Source of the DNA: Mimachlamys varia
Lineage: Eukaryota > Mollusca > Bivalvia > Pectinida > Pectinidae
DNA: 64,000 nt
Direction of reading: 5' to 3'
Assembly (NCBI GenBank): GCA_947623455.1
Contig: OX392532.1
Coordinates: 45,387,058-45,451,057, forward strand
Shown: piece after piece, positions 1 through 14,200 of the stretch
Layout: each line of letters starts with the position of its first letter
How positions within the stretch are numbered: position 1 is the first letter of the stretch
The notes under the pieces: generated by a model
Database searches by the model: none
Told to the model about the DNA's origin: nothing
What the model saw: the letters and a program-made list of their open reading frames with translations, nothing else
Position numbers and translations under genes: made by a program

Positions 1-1830
1 CATGTCTGTCCCTGTATCCCCCAATATCATGTCTGTCCTTGTATTTCTCAATATCATGTATGTCCCTGTATCCCCCAATATCATGTCTGTCCCTGTATCA
101 CCAATATCACGTCTGTCCCTGTATCCCCAGTATCACGTCTGTCCCTGTATCCCCAATATCACGTCTGTCCCTGTATCCCCCGTATCACGTCTGTCCGTGT
201 ATCCCCCAATATCACGTCTGTCCCTGTATCCTCCAATATCATGTCTGTCCCTGTATTCCCCAATATCATGTCTGTCCCTGTATCACCAATATCACGTCTG
301 TCCATGTATCCCCCAATATCACGTCTGTCTCTTTGTCCCCAATATCACGTCTGTCCGTGTATCCCCCAATATCACGTCTGTCCCTGTATCCTCAATATCA
401 CGTCTGTCCCTGTGTGCCCAATATCACGTCTGTCCCTGTATCCCCAAAATCACGTCTGTCCCTGTGTCCCCAATATCATGTCTGTCCCTGTATCCCCAAT
501 ATCATGTCTGTCCCTGTATCCCCCAATATCATGTCTGTCCGTGTATCCCCCAATATCATGTCTGTCCGTGTATCCCCCAATATCATGTCTGTCCGTGTAT
601 CCCCCAATATCACGTCTGTCCCTTTGTCCCCAATATCACGTCTGTCCCTGTATCCCCCAATATCACGTCTGTCCCTTTGTCCCCAATATCACGTCTGTCC
701 GTGTATCCCCCAATATCACGTCTGTCCCTTTGTCCCCAATATCACGTCTGTCCCTGTATCCTCCAATATCATGTCTGTCCCTGTATTCCCCAATATCATG
801 TCTGTCCCTGTATCACCAATATCACGTCTGTCCCTGTATCCCCCAATATCACGTCTGTCCCTTTGTCCCCAATATCACGTCTGTCCGTGTATCCCCCAAT
901 ATCACGTCTGTCCCTGTATCCTCAATATCACGTCTGTCCCTGTGTGCCCAATATCACGTCTGTCCCTGTATCCCCAAAATCACGTCTGTCCCTGTGTCCC
1001 CAATATCATGTCTGTCCCTGTATCCCCAATATCATGTCTGTCCCTGTATCCCCCAATATCATGTCTGTCCGTGTATCCCCCAATATCATGTCTGTCCGTG
1101 TATCCCCCAATATCATGTCTGTCCGTGTATCCCCCAATATCACGTCTGTCCCTGTGTCACCAATATCATGTCTGTCCCTATATCCCCAATATCATGTCTG
1201 TCCCTGTATCCCCCAATATCATGTCTGTCCCTGTATCTCCCAATATCACGTCTGTCCCTGTATCCCCAATATCACGTCTGTCCCTTTGTCCCCAATATCA
1301 CGTCTGTCCCTGTATCCTCCAATATCATGTCTGTCCCTGTATCCCCCAATATCATGTCTGTCCCTGTATCGCCAATATAACGTCTGTCCCTGTATTCCCC
1401 AATATCACGTCTGTCCCTGTGTCCCCCAATATCACGTCTGTCCCTTTGTCCCCAATATCACGTCTGTCCTTGTATCCCCAATATCACGTCTGTCCCTGTG
1501 TCCCCAATATCATGTCTGTCCCTGTATCCCCCAATATCACGTCTGTTCCTGTATCCTCAATATCACGTCTGTCCCTGTGTCCCCAATATCACGTCTGTCC
1601 CTGTATCCCCAAAATCACGTCTGTCCCTGTATCCCCCAATACCATGTCTGTCCGTGTATCCCCCAATATCATGTCTGTCCCTGTATCCCCAATATCATGT
1701 CTGTAACTGTATCCCCCAATATCACGTCTGTCCCTGTGTCCCTGTATCTCCCAATATCATGTCTGTCCCTGTATCCCCCAATATCACGTCTGTCCCTGTA
1801 TCCCCCAATATCATGTCTTTCCCGTATCCC
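1..1830. repeat. Minisatellite array 1, 27-bp unit (26-bp variants)
   Basis: About 68 head-to-tail copies of a 27-bp unit with core ATCATGTCTGTCCCTGTATC followed by a run of three to five C. Units with one C fewer are 26 bp. The array begins before the window and ends at about 1830, where the last degenerate copy (TCTTTCCCGTATCCC) gives way to unique sequence. The commonest variant is CACGTC versus CATGTC, a CpG/TpG difference; others are CCTTTGTC, CCGTGTAT and CCTGTGTC. The plus strand is C-rich and G-poor. Open frames of up to 636 codons run through it, but they switch between three repeat phases (SPNIMSVPV, YPPISCLSL, PQYHVCPCI) at each 26-bp unit, so they are not credible proteins. Confidence 0.97.
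205..1155. repeat. 530-bp higher-order repeat, two copies, in array 1
   Basis: The same order of variant units recurs at a fixed distance of 530 bp. The ATGTCTGTCCCTGTATTCCC unit at 241 recurs at 771, and the landmark at 481 (TCTGTCCCTGTATCCCCAAT) recurs at 1011. The copies run roughly 205-630 and 735-1155, share the rare CCAAAATCACG unit and the run of three CCGTGTATC units, and differ at a few bases. This points to duplication of a block of about 20 units rather than unit-by-unit slippage. Boundaries were judged by eye. Confidence 0.85.
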
Positions 1831-2431
1831 CTTTCTATGCTATTCAAATCTTTATTCCTGTGTTCCCTCTCCAGCTCCAGACGTTTTCCTTGCCTCTCGA
1901 TATCTCCATTGATTCCTTCCTGTTGGAGCAACTTTGAGTTCTTTTTCCTGACTTTGAATTTAGTCCTGGAGACGTTAGAACTTTCCGTCTGAACCAAGAA
2001 TAATTTTCCTCAATATCAGATACATTAGACACGATGGATAATGGAGTCTACTCGTCAAACTGCGACTAATGTTTCTGAAGGTGCTTTAAGCTTTAGGGTT
2101 GTTTTGAATATTCCCTAATCAACAAGACAAAGGTCGGTAAACAGAGGGGATACTTCCTTAAGTATATTATTGCCAGGTCTTTGCTAAGTAGTATTTCTGG
2201 TAAGTGCGGGTTGCTTTGGTTCTCTGGGGAACTGCCCAAATGACTGGTGGTGAATTTCACACAAGATGGAAGGATCGTTATCAAAATAGCATAGCTAAAT
2301 ACTTTATGAGAAGCAAATCCTTCAAATTAGATTTAAAGCAGTATAAAAATATTTTGTTTGTTATTTAAACATGCACGTACTTGTACTACATTTATTTACA
2401 ATTTATTTGTTTTATTGTGGCAATAACACTT
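1831..2431. other. Unique island between arrays 1 and 2; no gene recognised
   Basis: About 600 bp of non-repetitive, moderately AT-rich DNA. Short open frames exist on the minus strand (about 60-90 codons), one of which continues into array 1. None has a motif I recognise. A donor-like TTCTGGTAAGTG occurs near 2197-2208, but no convincing exon accompanies it. The last 90 bp before array 2 are T/A-rich. Confidence 0.6.
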
Positions 2432-5400
2432 CACTAAACACCGTGATACTAAGTCATACCAAACACCGTGATACTAAGTCTATACTAAACACCGTGATAC
2501 TAAGTCATACTAAACACCGTGATTCTAAGTCATACTAAACACCGTGATACTAAGTCTATACTAAACACCGTGATACTAAGTTTACACTAAACACCGTGAT
2601 TCTAAGTCCACACTAAACACCTTGATACTAAGTCTATACTTAACACCGTGATACTAAGTCAAACTAAACACCGTGATACTAAGTCTACACTAAACACCGT
2701 GATACTAAGTCTACACTAAACACCTTGATACTAAGTCTATACTAAACACCGTGATACTAAGTCTATACTTAACACCGTGATACTAAGTCACACTAAACAC
2801 CGTGATACTAAGTCACACTAAACATCGTGATACTAAGTCTATAATATACACCGTGATACTAAGTCTATACTAAACACCGTGATACTAAGTCTATACTAAA
2901 CACCGTGATACTAAGTCTACACTAAACACCGTGATACTAAGTCTACACTAAACACCGTGATACTAAGTCTACACTAAACACCGTGATACCAGGTCTACAC
3001 TAAACACCTTGATAGTAAGTCTATACTAAACACCGTGATACTAAGTCTATACTAAACACCGTGATACTAAGTCTATACTAAACACCGTGATACTAAGTCT
3101 ATACTAAACACCGTGATACTAAGTCTACACTAAACACCTTGATACTAAGTCTATACTAAACACCGTGATACTAAGTCTATACTAAACACCGTGATACTAA
3201 GTCTATACTAAACACCGTGATACTAAGTCATACTAAACACCGTGATACTAAGTCATACTAAACACCGTGATACTAAGTCTATACTAAACACCGTAATACT
3301 AAGTCACACTAAACACCGTGATACTAGGTCTATACTAAACACCGTGATACTAAGTCTACACTAAACACCGTGATACTAAGTCTATACTATACACCGTGAT
3401 ACTAAGTCTATACTAAACACCGTAATACTAAGTCACACTAAACACCGTGATACTAGGTCTATACTAAACACCGTGATACTAAGTCTACACTAAACACCGT
3501 GATACTAAGTCTATACTAAACACCATGATACTAAGTCTATACTAAACACCGTGATACTAAATCTATACGAAACACCGTGATACTAAGTCTACACTAAACA
3601 CCGTGATACTAAGTCTATACTAAACACCTTGATACTAAGTCTATACTAAACACCGTGATACTAAGTCTATACTAAACACCGTGATACTAAGTCTATACTA
3701 AACACCGTGATACTAAATCTATACGAAACACCGTGATACTAAGTCTACACTTAACACCGTGATACTAAGTTTACACTAAACACCGTGATACTAAGTCTAT
3801 ACTTAACACCGTGATACTAAGTCTATACTAAACACCGTGATACTAGGTCTATACTAAACACCTTGATACTAGGTCTATACTAAACACCTTGATACTAAGT
3901 CTATATTAAACACCGTGATACTAAGTCTACACTAAACACCGTGATACTAAGTCTATACTAAACACCGTTATACTAAGTCATACTAAACACCGTGATACTA
4001 AGTCATACTAAACACCGTGATACTAAGTCACACTAAACACCGTGATACTAAGTCTATACTAAACACCGTGATACTAAGTCATACTAAACACCGTGATACT
4101 AAGTCTATACTAAACACCGTGATACTAATTCTATACTAAACACCTTGATACTAAGTCATACTAAACACCGTGATACTAAGTCTATACTAAACACCGTGAT
4201 ACTAAGTCTATACTAAACACCGTGATACTAAGTCACACTAAACACCGTGATACTAAGTCTCTACTAAACACCGTGATACTAAGTCTATACTAAACACCGT
4301 GATACTAAGTCTATACTAAACACCGTGATACTAAGTCACACTAAACACCGTGATACTAAGTCTACACTAAACACCGTGATACTAAGTCTACACTAAACAC
4401 CGTGATATTAAGTCTATACTAAACACCGTGAAACTAAGTCTATACTAAACACCGTGATACTAAGTCTATACTAAACACCGTGATATTAAGTCTATACTAA
4501 ACACCGTGAAACTAAGTCTATACTAAACACCGTGATACTAAGTCTATACTAAACACCGTGATACTAAGTCTATACTAAACACCGTGATACTAAGTCTATA
4601 CTAAACACCGTGATACTAAGTCTACACTAAACACCGTGATGCTAAGTCTACACTAAACACCGTGATACTAAGTCTACACTAAACACCGTGATACTAAGTC
4701 TACACTAAACACCGTGATACTAAGTTTCTACTAAACACCGTGATACTAAGTCTACACTAAACACCGTGATACTAAGTCTATACTAAACACCGTGATACTA
4801 AGTCACACTAAACACCGTGATACTAAGTCTATACTAAACACCGTGATACTAAGTCATACTAAACACCGTGATACTAAGTCTATACTAAACACCGTGATAC
4901 TAAGTCTATACTAAACACCGTGATACTAAGTCTACACTAAACACCGTGATACTAAGTCTTTACTAAACACCGTGATACTAAGTCTATACTAAACACCGTG
5001 ATACTAAGTCTATACTAAACACCGTCATACTAAGTCATACTAAACACCGTTATTCTAAGTCTACACTAAACACCGTGATACTAAGTCTATACTAAACACC
5101 GTGATACTAAGTCTATACTAAACACCGTGATACTAAGTCTATACTAAACACCTTGATAGTAAGTCTATACTAAACATCGTGATACTAAGTCTATACTAAA
5201 CACCTTGATACTAAGTCTATACTTAACACCGTGATACTAAGTCTATACTAAACACCGTGATACTAAGTCTATACTAAACACCGTGATACTAAGTCTATAC
5301 TAAACATCGTGATACTAAGTCTATACTAAACACCGTGATACTAAGTCTATACTAAACACCGTGATACTAAGTCATACTAAACACCGTGATACTAAGTCTA

Positions 5401-7009
5401 CACTAAACACCGTGATACTAAGTCTATACTAAACACCGTAATACTAAGTCTACACTAAACACCGTGATACTAAGTCTATACTAAACACCGTGATACTAAG
5501 TCTATACTAAACACCGTGATACTAAGTCTACACTAAACACCTTGATACTAAGTCTATACTAAACACCGTGATACTAAGTCACACTAAACACCATGATACT
5601 AAGTCATACTAAACACCGTGATACTAAGTTTATACTAAACAACGTGATACTAAGTCTACACTAAACACCGTGATACTAAGTCACACTAAACACCATGATA
5701 CTAAGTCATACTAAACACCGTGATACTAAGTCATACTAAACACCGTGATACTAAGTCATACTAAACACCGTGATACTAAGTCACACTAAACACCGTGATA
5801 CTAAGTCTATACTAAACACCGTGATACTAAGTCATACTAAACACCATGATACTAAGTCATACTAAACACCGTGATACTAAGTCTATACTAAACACCGTGA
5901 TACTAAGTCACACTAAACACCGTGATACTAAGTCATACTAAACACCGTGATACTAAGTCTACACTAAACACCGTGATACTAAGTCTACACTAAACACCAT
6001 GATACTGAGTCATACTAAACACCGTGATACTAAGTCTATACTAAACACCGTGATACTAAGTCTACACTAAACACCGTGATACTAAGTCATACTAAACACC
6101 GTGATACTAAGTCTATACTAAACACCGTGATACTAATTCTACACTAAACACCGTGATACTAAGTCTACACTAAACACCGTGATACTAAGTCTATACTAAA
6201 CACCGTGATACTAAGTCTATACTAAACACCGTGATACTAAGTCTACACTAAACACCGTGATACTAAGTCTACACTAAACACCGTGATACTAAGTCTATAC
6301 TTAACACCTTGATACTAAGTCTATACTAAACACCTTGATACTAAGTCTACACTAAACACCGTGATACTAAGTCTACACTAAACACCATGATACTAAGTCA
6401 CACTAAACACCGTGATACTAAGTCTACACTAAACACCGTGATACTAAGTCTATACTAAACACCGTGATACTAAGTCCATACTAAACACCGTGATACTAAG
6501 TCTATGCTAAACACCGTGATACTAAGTCTACACTAAACACCGTGAAACTAAGTCACACTAAACACCGTGATACTAAGTCTATACTAAACACCATGATACT
6601 AAGTCTATACTAAACACCGTGATACTAAGTCTATACTAAACACCGTGATACTTAGTCTACACTAAACACCGTGATACTAAGTCTATACTAAACACCGTGA
6701 TACTAAGTCTACACTAAACACCTTGATACTAAGTCATACTAAACACCGTGATACTAAGTCTATACTAAACACCGTCATACTAATTCTACACTAAACACCG
6801 TGATACTAAGTCTATACTAAACACCGTGATACTAAGTCACACTAAACATCGTGATACTAAGTCTATACTAAACACCGTGATACTAAGTATATACTAAACA
6901 CCTTGATACTAAGTCTATACTAAACACCTTGATACTAAGTCATACTAAACACCGTGATACTAAGTCTATACTAAACACCGTCATACTAATTCTACACTAA
7001 ACACCGTGA

Positions 7010-10000
7010 TACTAAGTCTATACTAAACACCGTGATACTAAGTCACACTAAACATCGTGATACTAAGTCTATACTAAACACCGTGATACTAAGTATATAC
7101 TAAACACCTTGATACTAAGTCTATACTAAACACCTTGATACTAGGTCTATACTAAACACCTTGATACTAAGTCACACTAAACATCGTGATACTAGGTCTA
7201 TACTTAACACCGTCATACTAAGTCTATACTAAACAACGTGATACTAAGTCTATACTAATCACCGTGATACTAAGTCTACACTAAACACCGTGATACTAAG
7301 TCTATACTAAACACCGTGATACTAAGTCTACACTAAACACCGTGATACTAAGTCTACACTAAACACCGTGATACTAAGTCACACTAAACACCGTGATAGT
7401 AAGTCTACACTAAACACCGTGATACTAAGTCTATACTAAACACCGTGATACTAAGTCTATACTAAACACCGTGATACTAAGTCTATACTAAACACCGTGA
7501 TACTAAGTCTATACTAAACACCGTGATACTAAGTCTACACTAAACACCGTGATACTAAGTCACACTAAACACCGTGATACTAAGTCTATACTAAACACCG
7601 TGATACTAAGTCTATACTAAACACCGTGATACTAAGTCTATACTAAACACCGTGATACTAAGTCTACACTAAACACCGTGATACTAAGTCTTTACTAAAC
7701 ACCGTGATACTAAGTCTATACTAAACACCGTGATACTAAGTCTATACTAAACACCGTCATACTAAGTCATACTAAACACCGTGATACTAAGTCTACACTA
7801 AACACCGTGATACTAAGTCTATACTAAACACCGTGATACTAAGTTTATACTAAACACCGTGATACTAAGTCTATACTAAACACCTTGATAGTAAGTCTAT
7901 ACTAAACATCGTGATACTAAGTCTATACTAAACACCTTGATACTAAGTCTATACTTAACACCGTGATACTAAGTCTATACTAAACACCGTGATACTAAGT
8001 CTATACTAAACACCGTGATACTAAGTCTATACTAAACACCGTGATACTAAGTCTATACTAAACACCGTGATACTAAGTCTATACTAAACACCGTGATACT
8101 AAGTCATACTAAACACCGTGATACTAAGTCACACTAAACACCATGATACTAAGTCATATTAAACACCGTGATACTAAGTCTATACTAAACAACGTGATAC
8201 TAAGTCTACACTAAACACCGTGATACTAAGTCACACTAAACACCATGATACTAAGTCATACTAAACACCGTGATACTAAGTCATACTAAACACCGTGATA
8301 CTAAGTCATACTAAACACCGTGATACTAAGTCACACTAAACACCGTGATACTAAGTCTATACTAAACACCGTGATACTAAGTCACACTAAACACCATGAT
8401 ACTAAGTCATACTAAACACCGTAATACTAAGTCTATACTAAACACCGTGATACTAAGTCTATACTAAACACCGTGATACTAAGTCTACACTCAACACCGT
8501 GATACTAAGTCACACTAAACACCGTGATACTAAGTCTATACTAAACACCGTGATACTAAGTCACACTAAACACCGTGATACTAAGTCTATACTAAACACC
8601 GTGATACTAAGTCACACTAAACATCGTGATACTAAGTCTATACTAAACACCGTGATACTAAGTATATACTAAACACCTTGATACTAAGTCTATACTAAAC
8701 ACCTTGATACTAGGTCTATACTAAACACCTTGATACTAAGTCACACTAAACATCGTGATACTAGGTCTATACTTAACACCGTCATACTAAGTCTATACTA
8801 AACAACGTGATACTAAGTCTATACTAATCACCGTGATACTAAGTCTACACTAAACACCGTGATACTAAGTCTATACTAAACACCGTGATACTAAGTCTAC
8901 ACTAAACACCGTGATACTAAGTCTACACTAAACACCGTGATACTAAGTCACACTAAACACCGTGATAGTAAGTCTACACTAAACACCGTGATACTAAGTC
9001 TATACTAAACACCGTGATACTAAGTCTATACTAAACACCGTGATACTAAGTCTATACTAAACACCGTGATACTAAGTCTATACTAAACACCGTGATACTA
9101 AGTCTACACTAAACACCGTGATACTAAGTCACACTAAACACCGTGATACTAAGTCTATACTAAACACCGTGATACTAAGTCTATACTAAACACCGTGATA
9201 CTAAGTCTATACTAAACACCGTGATACTAAGTCTACACTAAACACCGTGATACTAAGTCTTTACTAAACACCGTGATACTAAGTCTATACTAAACACCGT
9301 GATACTAAGTCTATACTAAACACCGTCATACTAAGTCATACTAAACACCGTGATACTAAGTCTACACTAAACACCGTGATACTAAGTCTATACTAAACAC
9401 CGTGATACTAAGTTTATACTAAACACCGTGATACTAAGTCTATACTAAACACCTTGATAGTAAGTCTATACTAAACATCGTGATACTAAGTCTATACTAA
9501 ACACCTTGATACTAAGTCTATACTTAACACCGTGATACTAAGTCTATACTAAACACCGTGATACTAAGTCTATACTAAACACCGTGATACTAAGTCTATA
9601 CTAAACACCGTGATACTAAGTCTATACTAAACACCGTGATACTAAGTCTATACTAAACACCGTGATACTAAGTCATACTAAACACCGTGATACTAAGTCA
9701 CACTAAACACCATGATACTAAGTCATATTAAACACCGTGATACTAAGTCTATACTAAACAACGTGATACTAAGTCTACACTAAACACCGTGATACTAAGT
9801 CACACTAAACACCATGATACTAAGTCATACTAAACACCGTGATACTAAGTCATACTAAACACCGTGATACTAAGTCATACTAAACACCGTGATACTAAGT
9901 CACACTAAACACCGTGATACTAAGTCTATACTAAACACCGTGATACTAAGTCACACTAAACACCATGATACTAAGTCATACTAAACACCGTAATACTAAG

Positions 10001-12955
10001 TCTTTATTAAACACCGTGATACTAAGTCTATACTAAACAACGTGATACTAAGTCTATACTAATCACCGTGATACTAAGTCTACACTAAACACCGTGATAC
10101 TAAGTCTATACTAAACACCGTGATACTAAGTCTACACTAAACACCGTGATACTAAGTCTACACTAAACACCGTGATACTAAGTCACACTAAACACCGTGA
10201 TAGTAAGTCTACACTAAACACCGTGATACTAAGTCTATACTAAACACCGTGATACTAAGTCTATACTAAACACCGTGATACTAAGTCTATACTAAACACC
10301 GTGATACTAAGTCTATACTAAACACCGTGATACTAAGTCTACACTAAACACCGTGATACTAAGTCACACTAAACACCGTGATACTAAGTCTATACTAAAC
10401 ACCGTGATACTAAGTCTATACTAAACACCGTGATACTAAGTCTATACTAAACACCGTGATACTAAGTCTACACTAAACACCGTGATACTAAGTCTTTACT
10501 AAACACCGTGATACTAAGTCTATACTAAACACCGTGATACTAAGTCTATACTAAACACCGTCATACTAAGTCATACTAAACACCGTGATACTAAGTCTAC
10601 ACTAAACACCGTGATACTAAGTCTATACTAAACACCGTGATACTAAGTTTATACTAAACACCGTGATACTAAGTCTATACTAAACACCTTGATAGTAAGT
10701 CTATACTAAACATCGTGATACTAAGTCTATACTAAACACCTTGATACTAAGTCTATACTTAACACCGTGATACTAAGTCTATACTAAACACCGTGATACT
10801 AAGTCTATACTAAACACCGTGATACTAAGTCTATACTAAACACCGTGATACTAAGTCTATACTAAACACCGTGATACTAAGTCTATACTAAACACCGTGA
10901 TACTAAGTCATACTAAACACCGTGATACTAAGTCACACTAAACACCATGATACTAAGTCATATTAAACACCGTGATACTAAGTCTATACTAAACAACGTG
11001 ATACTAAGTCTACACTAAACACCGTGATACTAAGTCACACTAAACACCATGATACTAAGTCATACTAAACACCGTGATACTAAGTCATACTAAACACCGT
11101 GATACTAAGTCATACTAAACACCGTGATACTAAGTCACACTAAACACCGTGATACTAAGTCTATACTAAACACCGTGATACTAAGTCACACTAAACACCA
11201 TGATACTAAGTCATACTAAACACCGTAATACTAAGTCTATACTAAACACCGTGATACTAAGTCTATACTAAACACCGTGATACTAAGTCTACACTCAACA
11301 CCGTGATACTAAGTCACACTAAACACCGTGATACTAAGTCTATACTAAACACCGTGATACTAAGTCACACTAAACACCGTGATACTAAGTCTATACTAAA
11401 CACCGTGATACTAAGTCACACTAAACATCGTGATACTAAGTCTATACTAAACACCGTGATACTAAGTATATACTAAACACCTTGATACTAAGTCTATACT
11501 AAACACCTTGATACTAGGTCTATACTAAACACCTTGATACTAAGTCACACTAAACATCGTGATACTAGGTCTATACTTAACACCGTCATACTAAGTCTAT
11601 ACTAAACAACGTGATACTAAGTCTATACTAATCACCGTGATACTAAGTCTACACTAAACACCGTGATACTAAGTCTATACTAAACACCGTGATACTAAGT
11701 CTACACTAAACACCGTGATACTAAGTCTACACTAAACACCGTGATACTAAGTCACACTAAACACCGTGATAGTAAGTCTACACTAAACACCGTGATACTA
11801 AGTCTATACTAAACACCGTGATACTAAGTCTATACTAAACACCGTGATACTAAGTCTATACTAAACACCGTGATACTAAGTCTATACTAAACACCGTGAT
11901 ACTAAGTCTACACTAAACACCGTGATACTAAGTCACACTAAACACCGTGATACTAAGTCTATACTAAACACCGTGATACTAAGTCTATACTAAACACCGT
12001 GATACTAAGTCTATACTAAACACCGTGATACTAAGTCTACACTAAACACCGTGATACTAAGTCTTTACTAAACACCGTGATACTAAGTCTATACTAAACA
12101 CCGTGATACTAAGTCTATACTAAACACCGTCATACTAAGTCATACTAAACACCGTGATACTAAGTCTACACTAAACACCGTGATACTAAGTCTATACTAA
12201 ACACCGTGATACTAAGTTTATACTAAACACCGTGATACTAAGTCTATACTAAACACCTTGATAGTAAGTCTATACTAAACATCGTGATACTAAGTCTATA
12301 CTAAACACCTTGATACTAAGTCTATACTTAACACCGTGATACTAAGTCTATACTAAACACCGTGATACTAAGTCTATACTAAACACCGTGATACTAAGTC
12401 TATACTAAACACCGTGATACTAAGTCTATACTAAACACCGTGATACTAAGTCTATACTAAACACCGTGATACTAAGTCATACTAAACACCGTGATACTAA
12501 GTCACACTAAACACCATGATACTAAGTCATATTAAACACCGTGATACTAAGTCTATACTAAACAACGTGATACTAAGTCTACACTAAACACCGTGATACT
12601 AAGTCACACTAAACACCATGATACTAAGTCATACTAAACACCGTGATACTAAGTCATACTAAACACCGTGATACTAAGTCATACTAAACACCGTGATACT
12701 AAGTCACACTAAACACCGTGATACTAAGTCTATACTAAACACCGTGATACTAAGTCACACTAAACACCATGATACTAAGTCATACTAAACACCGTAATAC
12801 TAAGTCTATACTAAACACCGTGATACTAAGTCTATACTAAACACCGTGATACTAAGTCTACACTCAACACCGTGATACTAAGTCACACTAAACACCGTGA
12901 TACTAAGTCTATACTAAACACCGTGATACTAAGTCACACTAAACACCGTGATACT
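7010..12955. repeat. 1569-bp higher-order repeat, four copies, in array 2
   Basis: The rare variant TATACTAATCACCGTG occurs at 7251, 8820, 10055 and 11624, giving spacings of 1569, 1235 and 1569 bp. A second landmark, CACTCAACACC, gives TCAACACC at 8491, 11295 and 12864, spacings of 2804 (1569+1235) and 1569. The copies look nearly identical by eye over their whole length, including TAGTAAGTC, CATCGTG and CGTCATAC units in the same order. The second copy lacks 334 bp, with the junction near 9990-10030, which also removes its CACTCAACACC landmark. Partial, more diverged relatives of the block lie near 4.95-5.7 kb and 14.25-15.1 kb. Confidence 0.88.
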
Positions 12956-13129
12956 AAGTCTACACTAAACACCGTGATACTAAGTCTACACTAAACACCG
13001 TGATACTAAGTCACACTAAACACCGTGATACTAAGTCTATACTAAACACCGTGATACTAAGTCTACACTAAACACCTTGATACTAAGTCTACACTAAACA
13101 CCGTGATACTAAGTCTATACTAAACACCG

Positions 13130-14200
13130 TGATACTAAGTCTATACTAAACACCGTGATACTAAGTCACACTAAACACCGTGATACTAAGTCACACTAAA
13201 CACCGTGATACTAAGTCTTCACTAAACACCGTGATACTAAGTCACACTAAACACCGTGATACTAAGTCTATACTAAACACCGTGATACTAAGTCTATACT
13301 AAACACCGTGATACTAAGTCACACTAAACACCGTGATACTAAGTCACACTAAACACCGTGATACTAAGTCTACACTAAACACCGTGATACAAAGTAACAT
13401 TAAACACCGTGATACTAAGTCTATACTAGACACCGTGATACTAAGTCACACTAAACACCGTGATACTAAGTCTACACTAAACACCGTGATACTAGGTCTA
13501 CACTAAACACCGTGATACTAAGTCTATACTAAACACCGTGATACTAGGTCTATACTAAACACCGTGATACTAAGTCTACACTAAACACCGTGATACTAAG
13601 TCTTTACTAAACACCGTGATACTAAGTCTATACTAAACACCTTGATACTAAGTCTACACTAAACACCGTGATACTAAGTCTATACTAAACACCGTGATAC
13701 TAAGTCTACACTAAACACCGTGATACTAAGTCTATACTAAACACCGTGATACTAAGTCACACTAAACACCGTGATACTAAGTCTATACTAAACACCGTGA
13801 TACTAAGTCTACACTAAACACCGTGATACTAAGTCACACTAAACACCGTGATACTAAGTCTACACTAAACACCGTGATACTAAGTCACACTAAACACCGT
13901 GATACTAAGTCTATACTAAACACCGTGATACTAAGTCACACTAAACACCGTGATACTAAGTCTACACTAAACACCGTGATACTAGGTCTACACTAAACAC
14001 CGTGATACTAAGTCTATACTAAACACCGTGATACTAGGTCTATACTAAACACCGTGATACTAAGTCTACACTAAACACCGTGATACTAAGTCTATACTAA
14101 ACACCGTGATACTAAGTCACACTAAACACCGTGATACTAAGTCTATACTAAACACCGTGATACTAAGTCTATACTAAACACCGTGATACTAAGTCTATAC
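13130..14200. repeat. Segmental duplicate inside array 2, copy at 13.1-14.2 kb
   Basis: This stretch carries a rare unit order, GATACAAAGT, then CATTAAACACC, then CTATACTAGACACC at 13421. The same order is found again with CTATACTAGA at 20697, an offset of 7276 bp. The flanking order of AGGTC and TCTTTACT variants also matches. It shows long-distance block duplication within the array. Confidence 0.75.

Noticed and set aside
2..1912. 636-codon plus-strand ORF across array 1
   Set aside because: It is a patchwork of three repeat phases joined wherever a 26-bp unit shifts the frame. Other frames are almost as long, and no start context or non-repeat domain exists.
2170..2210. Tiny exon between TGCCAG and GGTAAGTG in the first island
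   Set aside because: The donor match is good, but the enclosed segment would be only about 23 nt with no supporting reading frame or neighbouring exons.
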